Part shown: positions 22,402-31,611 of the stretch, in pieces
Numbering within the stretch: the first letter of the stretch is position 1
Layout: each line of letters opens with the position of its first letter
DNA from: JBBROS01 sp965199595
Lineage (GTDB): Bacteria > Pseudomonadota > Alphaproteobacteria > Acetobacterales > Acetobacteraceae
Assembly: GCA_965199595.1 (NCBI GenBank)
Contig: OZ241182.1
Location: 558,001 to 622,000, forward strand
Length of the DNA stretch: 64,000 nt
Direction of reading: 5' to 3'
The notes under the pieces: generated by a model
Databases searched by the model: none
What the model was told of the DNA's origin: nothing
What the model saw: the letters and a program-made list of their open reading frames with translations, nothing else
Made by a program: the position numbers and the translations under genes

Positions 22402-24729
22402 ATGGTGAACACCATGGCCGAGCAGATCGTCATTACCGAGAAGACCAGCCAGGCCCGAGACATCCGTGATGCCGTCGGCAGCCGCTATGGCACGATCCTG
22501 CCCGCCGAGGGCCATCTGTTCGACCTGGTTGAGCCCGAGGACGTCGAGCCCACCTGGAAGCGCTGGACCGCCATCCTGCTGCGACCCGAGGGACTCTACG
22601 CCACCAAGCCAGCCACCGGCGGCAACAAGGCCTCCAAGCTGCAGGCGATCCGCGAGGCGCTGCGTACGGCCAAACTGGTCTGGCTGGCCACCGACTGCGA
22701 CCGCGAGGGCCAACTGATCGGTCAGGAGATCCTTGAACACTACGGGTACACAGGCGAGGTGCGCCGGGTGATGTTCACCGCCCAGGATCCTCAGACCATC
22801 CGCGACGCTTTTACCCACGCCCGGCCGAACAAAGACCACCTCGCCCTCTACCAAGCAGCGGTTGCCCGGCGGCAGGCCGATCAGATCTATAACCTGTCGC
22901 TCACTCGCACCGCCACCGTCACCCTGGCCAACGGCACCCGCACCGTGATCGGCGTCGGCCGGGTGAAGACGCCCACTCTGGCCATTGTCTGCCGCCGCGA
23001 GCTGGAGATCCGCGATTTCGTGGTGCAGCCGTACTTCGAGGTGGTGGCGACCGCCTCGGTAGCCGCCGGGCCATTCCGCATGCGCCACGCCCCCAAGGAG
23101 CGCATCGTGGATCGGGCCGCAGCCGAGGCGATCGCCGCCCTGGCGCTGGATGCCATCGGTCCGTTGGCGGTCAAGGTGGAGCAGAAGCGGCAGGCTCCGC
23201 CCCGGCTGCACGACCTGCCCTCGCTGCAAAAGCTGTGCGCCTCCCGCTTCGGCTGGTCGGCAGCGCACACGCTGGATGTGGCGCAGCAGCTCTACGATGG
23301 GCAGGGCAAGAAGATCATCACCTACCCGCGGGCCGAAACCCGCTACCTGCCGGAGAGCTTGATTCCACATGTGCCGCAGATCGTCGAAGGCCTCCAGGTC
23401 GGCCAGAGCTTTGCCGCGATCCCGGTGCCGGACCCGCCGCTGATCCGGCGCGGCATGTCGGGCACCTTCAGCGACAAGGGCCTGGCCGGCGCCAGCCACC
23501 ACGCCGTCATCCCCAACCACAACACCATCGACACCCTGAGGGAGGTCTGGCCACGGCTGAGTGCCGACGAGCGCCGGCTGTTCGACGTGATCGCCCGCGC
23601 CTACCTGGCGGCTATGATGCCGGACTTCCGCTACCGGCAGACCACGGCGGGGCTCGATGTGCAGGGACACGCCTTCCGCGCGGCCGGGCGGCAGCCGATC
23701 AAGCTGGGCTGGCGCGCCGCCTTCCCGGAGTGGACGCCGGCCGAGGAGAAGGGCGACGAGGCGCAGCTGTTGCCGGCGTTGAGGGACGGGGAGGGGACGG
23801 TGCTGTCCGACCCGGTGGCGGAGGCCAAGGAGACCCGGCCGCCGCCGCGCTACAACGAGGGCACGCTGATCGATGCCATGCAGAATGCCTGGCGCTTTGT
23901 GGACGACGAGGTCCTGTGGGAACGGCTGAAGGAAGCCAAGGGCATCGGCACGCCGGCCACACGGGCGGAGATCATCCGTGGCCTGAAGGCGCAGGAGTTC
24001 CTGGTCGCGCAAGGGAAGAACATCATACCGACCGAACGCGGCCTTGCTTTGTTCGACGTGCTGTCGATGGCGGACCCAGCGCTGGTCGATCCGGGTGTCA
24101 CCGCCCAGCTGGAACGGCTGCTTGATCAGGTGCTGATTGGCGAGACCCCCATGATGGGCGCCATTGATGCTGTGTGTGCCCAGGCCTCGCGCATCATCGA
24201 CCGGTTGACCGAACGGGCCGCCACCGGGGTAGCCTCGCTTGTGGGTCCGGCCGGTCCTGATCGTCCGCCGACGCCGGCGATGAAGGTCTACGTCGTTAGT
24301 CTGGCTCAGGGCAGGGGCCTCAAGCCGCCCCGCGGCTATGCCAGCTCAGGTGCTATCTGCCGGGCATTCCTCGACAAGCACGCGGGACGGAAAGGAGCCA
24401 CGGGCGATGAACCGGCGGCAGCACCGATGACACGTGCAACGTCCGCCAAACGGCAGCCAGCCTCCGGACGTCCTATCCTACCTGCACCCGCCTCGAAGAA
24501 AGTCGGCAAGGGTGCACACCGCTCCCCCAAGGGCTACACGAAGAACACCGCCGCGCCACCTTCACCAGCCTCATCGACGGCCGATGCAACCCCGGGCGAC
24601 ACGCGCCTGGACATTCCCTATGGCAACAAGGAGGCCGCACAGAAGCTTGGCGCCCGGTATCGCGACGGTGCCTGGTATGGGCCTGTCGGGCTTGATCTTT
24701 CGGAGTTCCGGGACCGAGGATGGCTGTAA
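22402..24729 (+). CDS. topB: Type IA DNA topoisomerase (topoisomerase III-like, plasmid type) with DUF5710-like tail
   Basis: A 775-residue enzyme that relaxes or decatenates DNA by single-strand passage. The Toprim domain contains QIVITEKTSQARDI and WLATDCDREGQLIGQEIL (DxDxE-type metal site). The catalytic core carries DGQGKKIITYPRAETRYLPES with the active-site Tyr, then AKGIGTPATRAEIIRGL. After residue ~650 comes a Pro/Ala/Lys linker and a ~40-residue C-terminal module (IPYGNKEAAQKLGARYRDGAWYGP) resembling DUF5710. TopB variants like this are common on conjugative plasmids and integrative elements, matching the surrounding island. ATG 22402 or 22414 is the start. Confidence 0.9.
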   Translation: MVNTMAEQIVITEKTSQARDIRDAVGSRYGTILPAEGHLFDLVEPEDVEPTWKRWTAILLRPEGLYATKPATGGNKASKLQAIREALRTAKLVWLATDCDREGQLIGQEILEHYGYTGEVRRVMFTAQDPQTIRDAFTHARPNKDHLALYQAAVARRQADQIYNLSLTRTATVTLANGTRTVIGVGRVKTPTLAIVCRRELEIRDFVVQPYFEVVATASVAAGPFRMRHAPKERIVDRAAAEAIAALALDAIGPLAVKVEQKRQAPPRLHDLPSLQKLCASRFGWSAAHTLDVAQQLYDGQGKKIITYPRAETRYLPESLIPHVPQIVEGLQVGQSFAAIPVPDPPLIRRGMSGTFSDKGLAGASHHAVIPNHNTIDTLREVWPRLSADERRLFDVIARAYLAAMMPDFRYRQTTAGLDVQGHAFRAAGRQPIKLGWRAAFPEWTPAEEKGDEAQLLPALRDGEGTVLSDPVAEAKETRPPPRYNEGTLIDAMQNAWRFVDDEVLWERLKEAKGIGTPATRAEIIRGLKAQEFLVAQGKNIIPTERGLALFDVLSMADPALVDPGVTAQLERLLDQVLIGETPMMGAIDAVCAQASRIIDRLTERAATGVASLVGPAGPDRPPTPAMKVYVVSLAQGRGLKPPRGYASSGAICRAFLDKHAGRKGATGDEPAAAPMTRATSAKRQPASGRPILPAPASKKVGKGAHRSPKGYTKNTAAPPSPASSTADATPGDTRLDIPYGNKEAAQKLGARYRDGAWYGPVGLDLSEFRDRGWL

Positions 24730-24829
24730 TGCCATGGGTGGGGGTTCCCGCCCCAACGCTCGCGACCGCACCCTGCGGCCAGTCCACGGCCGCTGAGTCG
24801 GATCGTCGAGCACACCAGGGAGATCAGGA

Positions 24830-26410
24830 ATGAGGGTATCGCTTCCAGCCGTGTCAGCCGCCCTGCTGCTGACCAGCGTCGCCGCCTCCGCACAGACGTC
24901 AGCATCGATGGTGAACCCCGGCACGCCGGAACCCGACTGCACGATGCACGTCAACTACGACCGCAACGCCGACCTGCCGGGCTACCGTGTCGGTGCGTCC
25001 TGTATCCCGTTCACCCGGACCTACCAGCTGATGCCCGCCGGTCACGGGCGTGAGTTCTACGTCACCGGGTTCAGCGACGCCGCAATCCGCAAGCGTTGGG
25101 AAACGTGCCGGCAGGACACCGCATGCCACGCTGCCGCTGTGACGGGCGCCAAGCCGTTCATCGCCTATGAGCCGCGGCTGACGGGCACGGTGGACCCGTT
25201 CGGCAACATCGATCCGGAGGGCGACGTTGACTTGAAGGCCATCCGGCGTCCCGGCTACTTCGGTGCACCCGCCTATGCCGAACCGGTGGCGCAGGCGGAG
25301 GCACGGACCTACACCGTGGAGTTCACCGTGCCACGGGACAGCTACGAACGTCGTCACCTGGGCAAGACCGGCACCATCAAGCTGCGGGGGTGGTACTTGG
25401 AGGGCACTGGCATCGCCGAGGGCGATGAGCCCAGGCGCCGCGCGCTGGTGATCCTGAACAACGGCGGCGGCAGCGAGCTGACCGCGATCGACAACCCGAG
25501 ATCACCCGGCGTCGAACGCAACGCGGCGGGCCAGTACGTACTGAGCAAACAGCCGGACGCCCTGTCCGAACAGTATGGCATGCGTCACTGGCGGGGCTTC
25601 GTGGGCATCCTGAATCAGGCCGGGTTCGATGTGCTGATAACGGACCGCCGCGGCAACGGCATTTCCGGCGGCGTGGCCGGCTTCAACACCGCGGAGCAGG
25701 CCAACGACATGGTCCGTGAGCTCGACGAGATGCAGAGCGGCGAGGGTCTGCGCTTGCTGACACCGGCCGGTGACGTGCTGGCTGGCCCAGCTGCCGCGGG
25801 CAAGCTGATGGCGGGCATGGCGGCCACGGAGATCCCGGTTGTGCTGGCCGGCTACTCGCGTGGCTCCTACGCCGTAGCTTGGGCTATGCAGAAGAACTTC
25901 GTGCGCAATTGCGACCTGGATGTGCCGGATGGCGGGTGCAAGCCGGCGCTGGGTCGCCCCAACATCAAGGGTGCCATCCTATATGGGCCAAATGCTGGTG
26001 GCCTCGGCTACCGCCCGGCGGGCCATGACATGGTCGAGGCGGCGCTGCGGACCGAGTACAACACCACGTATTATCCAGACTCCGACGTGTTCGCGAACAT
26101 TGACAAGTGGCCGGGATTGCTGATCGTCAAGGGAACCTGGGACTACGTGGAGAGCATGGAAGGCTCGCTGGACGCCTACCGCCATGCGCGGGAGCCGAAG
26201 GAGATCTACCTGTTCCGCGGCCCCCACCCCTTGGCCATGCAGAACCCCGAGAACATGCGGCTCGCCGGCGCCCGCATGGTGGCCTTTGCCCGGGCGGCCG
26301 TGCTGGGGCAGCCCAAGGTGGAGGGTGCACGTGCACCCGCCGATCTGCGGGACATGGTGACGGCCAGTCCCGACTATTGGGAGCGCACCACAGCACCGGC
26401 CCAACCCTGA
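24830..26410 (+). CDS. Secreted alpha/beta-hydrolase-like protein
   Basis: A 526-residue protein with a signal peptide (MRVSLPAVSAALLLTSVAASAQ). The C-terminal 300 residues have an alpha/beta-hydrolase layout: a nucleophile elbow GYSRGSYA, the strand-loop VLITDRRGNGISGG and a late His in RGPHPLAMQ, giving a plausible Ser-Asp-His triad. Several cysteines in the first ~120 residues (DCTMH, ASCIPF, ETCRQDTACH) suggest disulfides in an extra N-terminal domain. Substrate unknown; esterase or peptidase activity is possible. It lies 100 bp after topB inside the island. Confidence 0.7.
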   Translation: MRVSLPAVSAALLLTSVAASAQTSASMVNPGTPEPDCTMHVNYDRNADLPGYRVGASCIPFTRTYQLMPAGHGREFYVTGFSDAAIRKRWETCRQDTACHAAAVTGAKPFIAYEPRLTGTVDPFGNIDPEGDVDLKAIRRPGYFGAPAYAEPVAQAEARTYTVEFTVPRDSYERRHLGKTGTIKLRGWYLEGTGIAEGDEPRRRALVILNNGGGSELTAIDNPRSPGVERNAAGQYVLSKQPDALSEQYGMRHWRGFVGILNQAGFDVLITDRRGNGISGGVAGFNTAEQANDMVRELDEMQSGEGLRLLTPAGDVLAGPAAAGKLMAGMAATEIPVVLAGYSRGSYAVAWAMQKNFVRNCDLDVPDGGCKPALGRPNIKGAILYGPNAGGLGYRPAGHDMVEAALRTEYNTTYYPDSDVFANIDKWPGLLIVKGTWDYVESMEGSLDAYRHAREPKEIYLFRGPHPLAMQNPENMRLAGARMVAFARAAVLGQPKVEGARAPADLRDMVTASPDYWERTTAPAQP

Positions 26411-26608
26411 TCCTGCAGATCATCTGGATCAATGGTCGCAAGTTACGCTGGTCGCGCGAGGACATCAACATGGCCTGACGTGCGGCTCCCAGCACCAGCT
26501 TTGCCCTGAAATCTTTGCCGGCCGAAACTGTTGACCAAATTGGCAGCACCACGTGCATGGTCGTTGCCATCATAAGGTCCTAATTTGCGTCAATTCTTTG
26601 AGCGATCG

Positions 26609-26959
26609 ATGTGTACCTTCTCACAGTTCAAGCCGTCCTTCCTTGTCGCGCCATGCGTCGGGCTTCTGCTCGCCACATCGGCTTGTGCGCCATCTCCGCC
26701 TCCGATCGTTCTCCATCTACCCGTCGCGGTCCGGCATCCCACCGCCGTACGCCCGAAGGACGCTGCCCGCGACCGCCGCTGCGAGCAGCCCGCGCACCCC
26801 GCCCTCACGGAAGCTGAGAAGACACGCCTGTTCCAAGAGTTCGACGGGTGGCAGGGTGAACACCGTCCTGCCGGAACCACCGCCGATGCTCCCGTTCCGC
26901 CGCCGGCACCGACAGGGAACCGTGTTGTCCCGCCAGGATGCCGCGTGTCCCGCAACTGA
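26609..26959 (+). CDS. Small lipoprotein of unknown function
   Basis: ATG 26609 gives MCTFSQFKPSFLVAPCVGLLLATSAC, a lipoprotein signal with lipobox TSAC. A TTG 8 codons upstream is an alternative start. The mature ~90 residues are Pro-rich and include LTEAEKTRLFQEFDGW. This motif recurs as ARLFREFNAFV in the next gene, suggesting the two proteins are related or interact. No family is recognised. It is probably anchored in the outer membrane. Confidence 0.55.
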   Translation: MCTFSQFKPSFLVAPCVGLLLATSACAPSPPPIVLHLPVAVRHPTAVRPKDAARDRRCEQPAHPALTEAEKTRLFQEFDGWQGEHRPAGTTADAPVPPPAPTGNRVVPPGCRVSRN

Positions 26960-26990
26960 CGTGCATCCGCGCTCACCACCGACCAATCCG

Positions 26991-28223
26991 ATGTTGGCCG
27001 CTCTGCGCGGCGACGCTGCTTTCCTGGTGCTGATCGGGGAAAACGTTGCCGTAGACTTCGAAGCCGCCCTCGCTGAGCTCGATCCTACCCGGGTCTCCAC
27101 GGTCCGCATCCGCAACCCACTCGCCACGCCCTTGTCACCGCACCGCATGATGCTTCAGCTCGCCCCGAACGACGGAGAAGAGGATGGCTCGGCGTGCGAT
27201 GACGCGGGGCGCCTGCTTCGCGCGGTCAAAGCCCGCGCCGGGGGACGACCCTCGTTGTTGGTGGTGGTGGAGCAGGCGGAAACCCTGACCCCCGCAGCCC
27301 TGGCCCTGTTGCAACTCCTGCCGGAGCTGCACGCGCCCGGCGTCCCTTCCGTGCGCGTCGCCTTTCTCGGGAGTTCGGGGTTCCACGACTTGTTACGCGA
27401 TCCACGTTTCAGCCCGATCCGCGATCACCTCGCCCATTCGCCGCTGCTCGGCGACGCAGGGGCTCCTCCCACCTTGCAGGATGGGCGCTGGCCGAAACGG
27501 CAGCGTTTCATCGTGGCAGCCGCCTTCCTGGCCGTGGCTGTCGCCCTCGGGACCGGAAACCTGTTCTTTCACCATCCGTTCCCGACTGCCCCTGTACCGA
27601 TCCCGACGCAGGTGCCCGCTCCATCGTCGGCGGCGGCAGCCCGAGCGGATCCCGCTACACAACTTTCGGCTGCTCCCACTCCTGACGCATCGCAAACGGC
27701 CGCTCCGCCGCTTCCGAAAGCGACCGCGGAGGACCCGGTCGCCGCACGAGCGCGGCTGTTCCGGGAATTCAACGCCTTCGTCGAAGCCCGCGGTCTCGCC
27801 GGACGGCTGTCACAGCTTGATCGAGAGACCTTGTTTCAGGAGTATCTCGTCAGACGTCATGGGGCCGCGGCAGGGACTCCCTCCACAACGGTGGCGCCCG
27901 CTGTTGTTGCCGCTGACAATCGACACGACGTGGTCGTATTGTTCCCCATCGGAGTTCCCGGTGCCGAAGCTCTCGCGGCAAGGGATGCCACCCTGCTTCG
28001 CCAACAGGTTCAGAACGTGACGCTTCGTCCAACGGACCGAAGTCCTGTGGATTCCGAGATCCATTACTCCTATCCGGAGGATCGGGATGTCGCGATCGCC
28101 CTCGCGCTGGCCCTGCCACCGGCGCCGGGAGAATGGCAGGTCATGCACATGGCTGGTGTCACTGAGTACCCGAGTAGGCCCACCATCGAAGTCTGGTTGC
28201 CTCGCTCGCGTCCCGTGCCTTGA
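26991..28223 (+). CDS. Hypothetical membrane protein with degenerate ATPase-like N-terminus
   Basis: A 410-residue protein starting at ATG 26991; the open frame upstream overlaps the lipoprotein gene. Residues 1-~160 resemble the later half of ExeA/GspA-type AAA ATPases. They include a Walker B-like strand LLVVVEQAETLTPAALALLQLLPEL and GVPSVRVAFLGS, but no Walker A is present. One membrane helix (FIVAAAFLAVAVALGTGNLFF, ~residues 172-195) is followed by a Pro/Ala linker and a periplasmic part with ARLFREFNAFVEARGL. The C-terminal ~90 residues contain IHYSYPEDRDVAIALALALP. Function unknown; a cell-envelope assembly role is conceivable. Confidence 0.55.
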   Translation: MLAALRGDAAFLVLIGENVAVDFEAALAELDPTRVSTVRIRNPLATPLSPHRMMLQLAPNDGEEDGSACDDAGRLLRAVKARAGGRPSLLVVVEQAETLTPAALALLQLLPELHAPGVPSVRVAFLGSSGFHDLLRDPRFSPIRDHLAHSPLLGDAGAPPTLQDGRWPKRQRFIVAAAFLAVAVALGTGNLFFHHPFPTAPVPIPTQVPAPSSAAAARADPATQLSAAPTPDASQTAAPPLPKATAEDPVAARARLFREFNAFVEARGLAGRLSQLDRETLFQEYLVRRHGAAAGTPSTTVAPAVVAADNRHDVVVLFPIGVPGAEALAARDATLLRQQVQNVTLRPTDRSPVDSEIHYSYPEDRDVAIALALALPPAPGEWQVMHMAGVTEYPSRPTIEVWLPRSRPVP

Positions 28224-28255
28224 GACGGATGTGCCCAGTCGCATGGCCGCCGCAA

Positions 28256-28381
28256 AAACGCGAAGGCGCCGCCGCCATCCAGGAAGTTATGGCCGGCATC
28301 CGCCGCAGCCACGGTATCGCTCCCACCCGCAAGCGCGCCGCCGACGCCGACGTGCTGCGCGACATGGGCCCGTGCGTCTAA
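28256..28381 (+). pseudogene. Tyrosine integrase core-binding domain fragment
   Basis: REGAAAIQEVMAGIRRSHGI, then RKRAADADVLRDM, resembles the core-binding domain of phage-type tyrosine integrases. Only ~40 codons remain before the frame ends at TAA 28381. The fragment abuts the resolvase relic. Assignment rests on this short similarity. Confidence 0.4.
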
Positions 28382-28397
28382 GCGGTACGGTGTACTG

Positions 28398-28492
28398 TCA
28401 TAAGGCGGCTTTTGCGGCCTGAGGTTCGTTCAGGCAGCGATGGATGGTGGCGGGGTGGACATTGAAGGTCCTGGCGACTTCGCTGATGGACC
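28398..28492 (-). pseudogene. Serine resolvase, C-terminal part (split by IS66)
   Basis: The minus strand encodes ISEVARTFNVHPATIHRCLN and then a stop at 28398: the helix-turn-helix end of a Tn3/Hin-type resolvase. When the 2611-bp IS66 and one copy of the 8-bp duplication are removed, it joins in frame to the part at 31104-31526 (SLVREGRS-ISEVARTF). IS66 therefore landed in this resolvase gene. Confidence 0.8.
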
Positions 28493-28543
28493 GTAAGCAT
28501 TCGGCGTGGACCGCGGTGTTGCCTGGATTTGGCTGACGGGGGT

Positions 28544-30225
28544 TCAGGCAGCCTGGTTGACGGCGGCGGCTCTGGTTGCAGTCCAGTTCCAGGGCAGCAG
28601 ATCGTCGAGGCGCTGAACTGATTGGTCGGCAATGCGGGCCAGCACGTCGGCGAGCCAGGCTTGCGGATCGACGTTGTTCATCTTGGCCGTGACGATCAGG
28701 CTGTACATCACCGCGGCGCGCTGCCCGCCACGGTCCGAGCCGCAGAACAGCCATGACTTGCGCCCAAGGGCGATGCCCCGCAGAGCCCGTTCCGCGGCGT
28801 TGTTGCTGACGCAGATCCGCCCATCGTCCAGGAACCGGGCGAACGCCGTCCAGCGCTTCAGCAGGTAGTCGATGGCTCGGGCGACGTCGTTGCCGCGGGC
28901 CAGCCTGGCGCGCTGCTCGCTCAGCCATCGGTGCAGGTCGGTCATCAGCGGTGCCGATAGAGTTTGCCGGGTCGCCTGGCGTGCTTCAGCAGGGTGGCCG
29001 TTGATGGTGCGCTCGATGTCGAACAGCGCGTCGATGCGCTGCACCGCCTCTAAGCAGATCGGCGACAGCACCGCGGGCGCCTTGCCCTGTGCCGCCCGGC
29101 GCGCGCTGCCCGCGACGTCGGCCAGCACAAAGAACTTTCGGCGCGCGTGCCCCTCCGCTGCTATTCCACGTGCTGCGCACGCGGAACCTTGAGCAGCTCC
29201 GCCCAGCAGGCGGCTTCCAGGATCGGCCCAGGTGTCCGGCCGGGTTCGTAGAGCTTGCCGTAGCCGCCATAGGCATCGGCCTGCAGAATGCCGCTGTATC
29301 CTGCCAGATGGCTTTGTGGGTGCTCGCCCCCGCGATCGCGCGAATAGTGGAACACCGCCCCCGGCGGCGCGGGACCGCCGAACGACCGATCGTCGCGCAC
29401 ATACGTCCAGAGCCTGGCGGTGTCGGTTTTGACCCGGGCGAGCACGGGCACGGTGGTGTCATCGCCGTGCAGCCGCTCGGCGGCCATGACGTGAGCCTGC
29501 AGGCGATGGAACAGCGGCATCAGCACCGTGGTGCAGGCGCCGACCTGGTCGGCCAGGGTGGACAGGCTGAGCGGCACACCCTCGCGGGCATAGCGCTCGG
29601 CCTGGCGGTTCAGCGGCTGGTGCTGGCCAAACTTCTCGAACAGCATCATCGCCAGCAGGCTGGGTCCGCCCCAGCCCCGCGGCGTCACGTGGAATGGCGC
29701 GGGTGGCTGGCTGATGCGCTCACAGTCGCGGCAGGAAAACTTCTCGCGCACATGCTGGATGACCTTCCAGGTGCGCGGCACCACCTCCAGGGTCTCGGTG
29801 ATGTCCTCGCCGAGCTTGGACAGGCGGGTGCCGCCGCAGCAGGCGCACGCCTCGGGGCGAGGCAGGACGACGCGCTCACGCGGCAGGTGCTCAGGAAACG
29901 GACGCCGGGCCGGGCGGGCGCGGGTAAAACCAGCCACGGTGGTGGTCTTGGCTGCCGCGGTCTCGGCGGCCAGCTCGTCCTCGGTGGCCGTGGCCTCCAG
30001 CTCCTCGAGCTGCAGTTCCATCTGGTCCAGCAGCCGGGCGGTGCGCTCGGAGCGCGGCCCGAAGCGGTCGCGGTTGAGCTTCTCGATCTGCAGCTTGAGG
30101 TGGGCGATCAGCGCCAGGTTGCTGGAGTGCTCGGCCAGGACGATGGCTGTTTCAGCCCGTGCTACCAGCAGGGCGGCCTTGAGCGCATCCACATCATCCG
30201 GCAGGTCGGCAAGCTTGGCGTCCAT
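28544..30225 (-). pseudogene. IS66 transposase TnpC interrupted by 50-bp element
   Basis: ATG 30225 starts MDAKLADLPDDVDALKAALL. A coiled-coil region, the zinc-finger-like CACCGG segment and the first catalytic region (ERLHGDDTTVPVLA) follow. At the expected ACWAHARRKFF stretch the 50-bp element (29151-29200) intrudes and gives a premature TAG. The remainder (HARRKFFVLADVAGSARRAA... NNAAERALRGIALGRKSWLF) continues in the original frame to the stop at 28544. Without the element the ~543-residue protein would be full length. Confidence 0.9.
29151..29200 (-). repeat. 50-bp covarying hairpin element, copy 3 (in IS66-1 tnpC)
   Basis: It lies after GGGC on the coding strand (TGCTGGGC) and before GCACGC; excision of 50 bp restores CWAHARRKFF. 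The outer stem is GCTGCT/AGCAGC. The inner stem is TTCCGCGTGC/GCACGTGGAA with loop GCA and one G-T pair. It ends TAGCAGCGGAGGG. The insertion splits a GCG codon after its second base, a different phase from copies 1 and 2. Confidence 0.88.
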
Positions 30226-30283
30226 GCCAGGATTGAATCACGAACCCGGCGACCGCGGTACTGTTTTCAGCAGCCCGGGGCGG

Positions 30284-30631
30284 CTATCCCGCCGATTGTG
30301 GGCGCCAGGTGCGTTGCGGGTTTCGCCAGTCGATACCATCCAACATGTAGCCGAGTTGGGACGCGGAGATCGCCACGCATCCATCGGCAGGCGACGGCCA
30401 CAGGAACCGTCCGCGCTCCAGCCGCTTGGCGTAGAGCGACATGCCAAGCCCGTCGTGCCACAGGATCTTCAACAAATCGCCGCGGCGTCCCCGGAAAACA
30501 TAAAGATCGCCCGCGTGCGGATCCCGTTGCAGGGCTTGCTGCACCTGGAGCGCCAGGCCGCTCATGCCCCGGCGCATGTCGGTATGGCCGTTGGCCAGCC
30601 ACACCCGCACACCCGAGGGTGGGGCGATCAC
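30284..30631 (-). CDS. tnpB: IS66 accessory protein TnpB
   Basis: GTG 30631 opens VIAPPSGVRVWLANGHTDMR and RRGDLLKILWHDGLGMSLYAKRLERGRF, the Orf2/TnpB family of IS66 elements. At 115 residues the length is normal and no disruption is seen. TnpB is required for transposition together with TnpA, but its biochemical role is not established. The start overlaps the tnpA stop by 4 bp. Confidence 0.9.
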   Translation of the reverse strand: MIAPPSGVRVWLANGHTDMRRGMSGLALQVQQALQRDPHAGDLYVFRGRRGDLLKILWHDGLGMSLYAKRLERGRFLWPSPADGCVAISASQLGYMLDGIDWRNPQRTWRPQSAG

Positions 30632-31008
30632 CGGCGCACCGCGGCCATGATCCGGCGCAGGCTCGCCAGGCCGACATCGGAACCGACGCGGACACAGGTG
30701 CCGTCTGGCAGCGTGATCTCCACCCTGGTGTCCTCGGCCTGGACTGGCGCCGGAGCCGGACGAGGCGGCGGCAGCGCCAATGGCGGGTCGGGCATGATCT
30801 GCACCGGCACGAACATCGGCATCGGCTCCGGTATTAGGTCGCCGCGCCGAACCTGCTGGCGCCAGTTCCACAGCAACCCTCGGCTGACCTCGTGGCGCCG
30901 TGCCACGGCGACGAACGAGGCGCCAGGCTCGTCCGTCTCGGCGACGATCCGGAGTTTCTCCTCCAGCCGCCAGCGGCGTCGACGCTCAACCCCGGTGATG
31001 ATCTCCAT
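30628..31008 (-). CDS. tnpA: IS66 accessory protein TnpA
   Basis: From ATG 31008 it reads MEIITGVERRRRWRLEEKLR, then a helix-turn-helix SFVAVARRHEVSRGLLWNWRQQ, as in IS66 TnpA (transposase_8-like) proteins. The C-terminal half has a Pro-rich linker and a short strand-rich module (VEITLPDGTCVRVGSDVG). At ~126 residues it is intact. It is the first gene of the element near its right end. Confidence 0.9.
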   Translation of the reverse strand: MEIITGVERRRRWRLEEKLRIVAETDEPGASFVAVARRHEVSRGLLWNWRQQVRRGDLIPEPMPMFVPVQIMPDPPLALPPPRPAPAPVQAEDTRVEITLPDGTCVRVGSDVGLASLRRIMAAVRR

Positions 31009-31103
31009 CCAGCCTGCCCCTGATCTTAACGGCGCCCGTACGAGCGCCGCTAAGATCACCCACCCGCCTCAGCCAGGGTAGGCGGCCCTCACCGTAGGAA
31101 TAC

Positions 31104-31526
31104 GATGGACCGGCCTTCGCGGACCAGGGAAAAGGCGAGCGCCTTCTGATCGGGGCGTAGCTTCTGCGGCCGGCCGGCCGAACGACACGCCGCGCCGTTT
31201 GGCGGCCTGGCGACCTTCGTCGGTTCGATGCCGGATGAGGGCGTTCGAACTCCGCAACGCCGGCGAACATGGTGAGGACCATGCGTCCTGCGGGGGTCGT
31301 GGTGTCCGCCCAGGGCTCCTCAAGCGACTGCAATCCTGCATCTTTCTCTCGGATAACCTCTGCGATGCGCAGCAATTCGGCGGTTGAGCGCGCGAGCCGG
31401 TCCAGGCGCGTTACGACCAGGATGTCGTCGGCCCGAACTTCCTGGAGCAGTTGCTCGAGTGCAGGCCGAGCTCGGGCGGCGCCGGAAATTTTCTCCTCGA
31501 ACAGCTTGCCGCATCCGGCGTCCTTC
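31104..31526 (-). pseudogene. Serine resolvase, catalytic-domain remnant with frameshifts
   Basis: Read across frames the minus strand gives DAGCGKLFEEKISGAARARP, DDILVVTRLDRLARSTAELL, TMFAGVAEFER, LIRHRTDEGRQAAKRRGVSFGRP and LVREGRS. This is a resolvase catalytic domain. The N-terminus with the catalytic serine is missing because the second IS66 starts at 31527. A 2-bp loss after FER and an extra GGCC after FGRP shift the frame. The C-terminus lies beyond IS66-1 at 28398-28492. Confidence 0.8.
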
Positions 31527-31611
31527 GTAAGCGTAGGTCCGCGGCCCTTCTTTCGTGAGGCGGGTTAATTGTGGTTGGTCTGCTTGAGGCTGGGAGCTTC
31601 GGGCTGACATT

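Larger units (their letters stand above)
28493..31103 (-). mobile_element. IS66-family element 1, complete, with 8-bp target duplication
   Basis: The 2611-bp element is flanked by the direct repeat GATGGACC (28485-28492 and 31104-31111). Its ends are GTAAGCATTCGGCG on the left and GTATTCCTACGGTG on the right (complement). The ends are alike at about 12 of the first 20 positions. It carries tnpA, tnpB and tnpC in standard order on the minus strand. It interrupts a resolvase gene. Only tnpC is damaged, by a 50-bp hairpin element. Confidence 0.88.

Noticed and set aside
31500..31560. 28-bp insertion in the resolvase N-terminal region
   Set aside because: The extra sequence is the left end of the second IS66 element (GTAAGCG...), not a separate insert.
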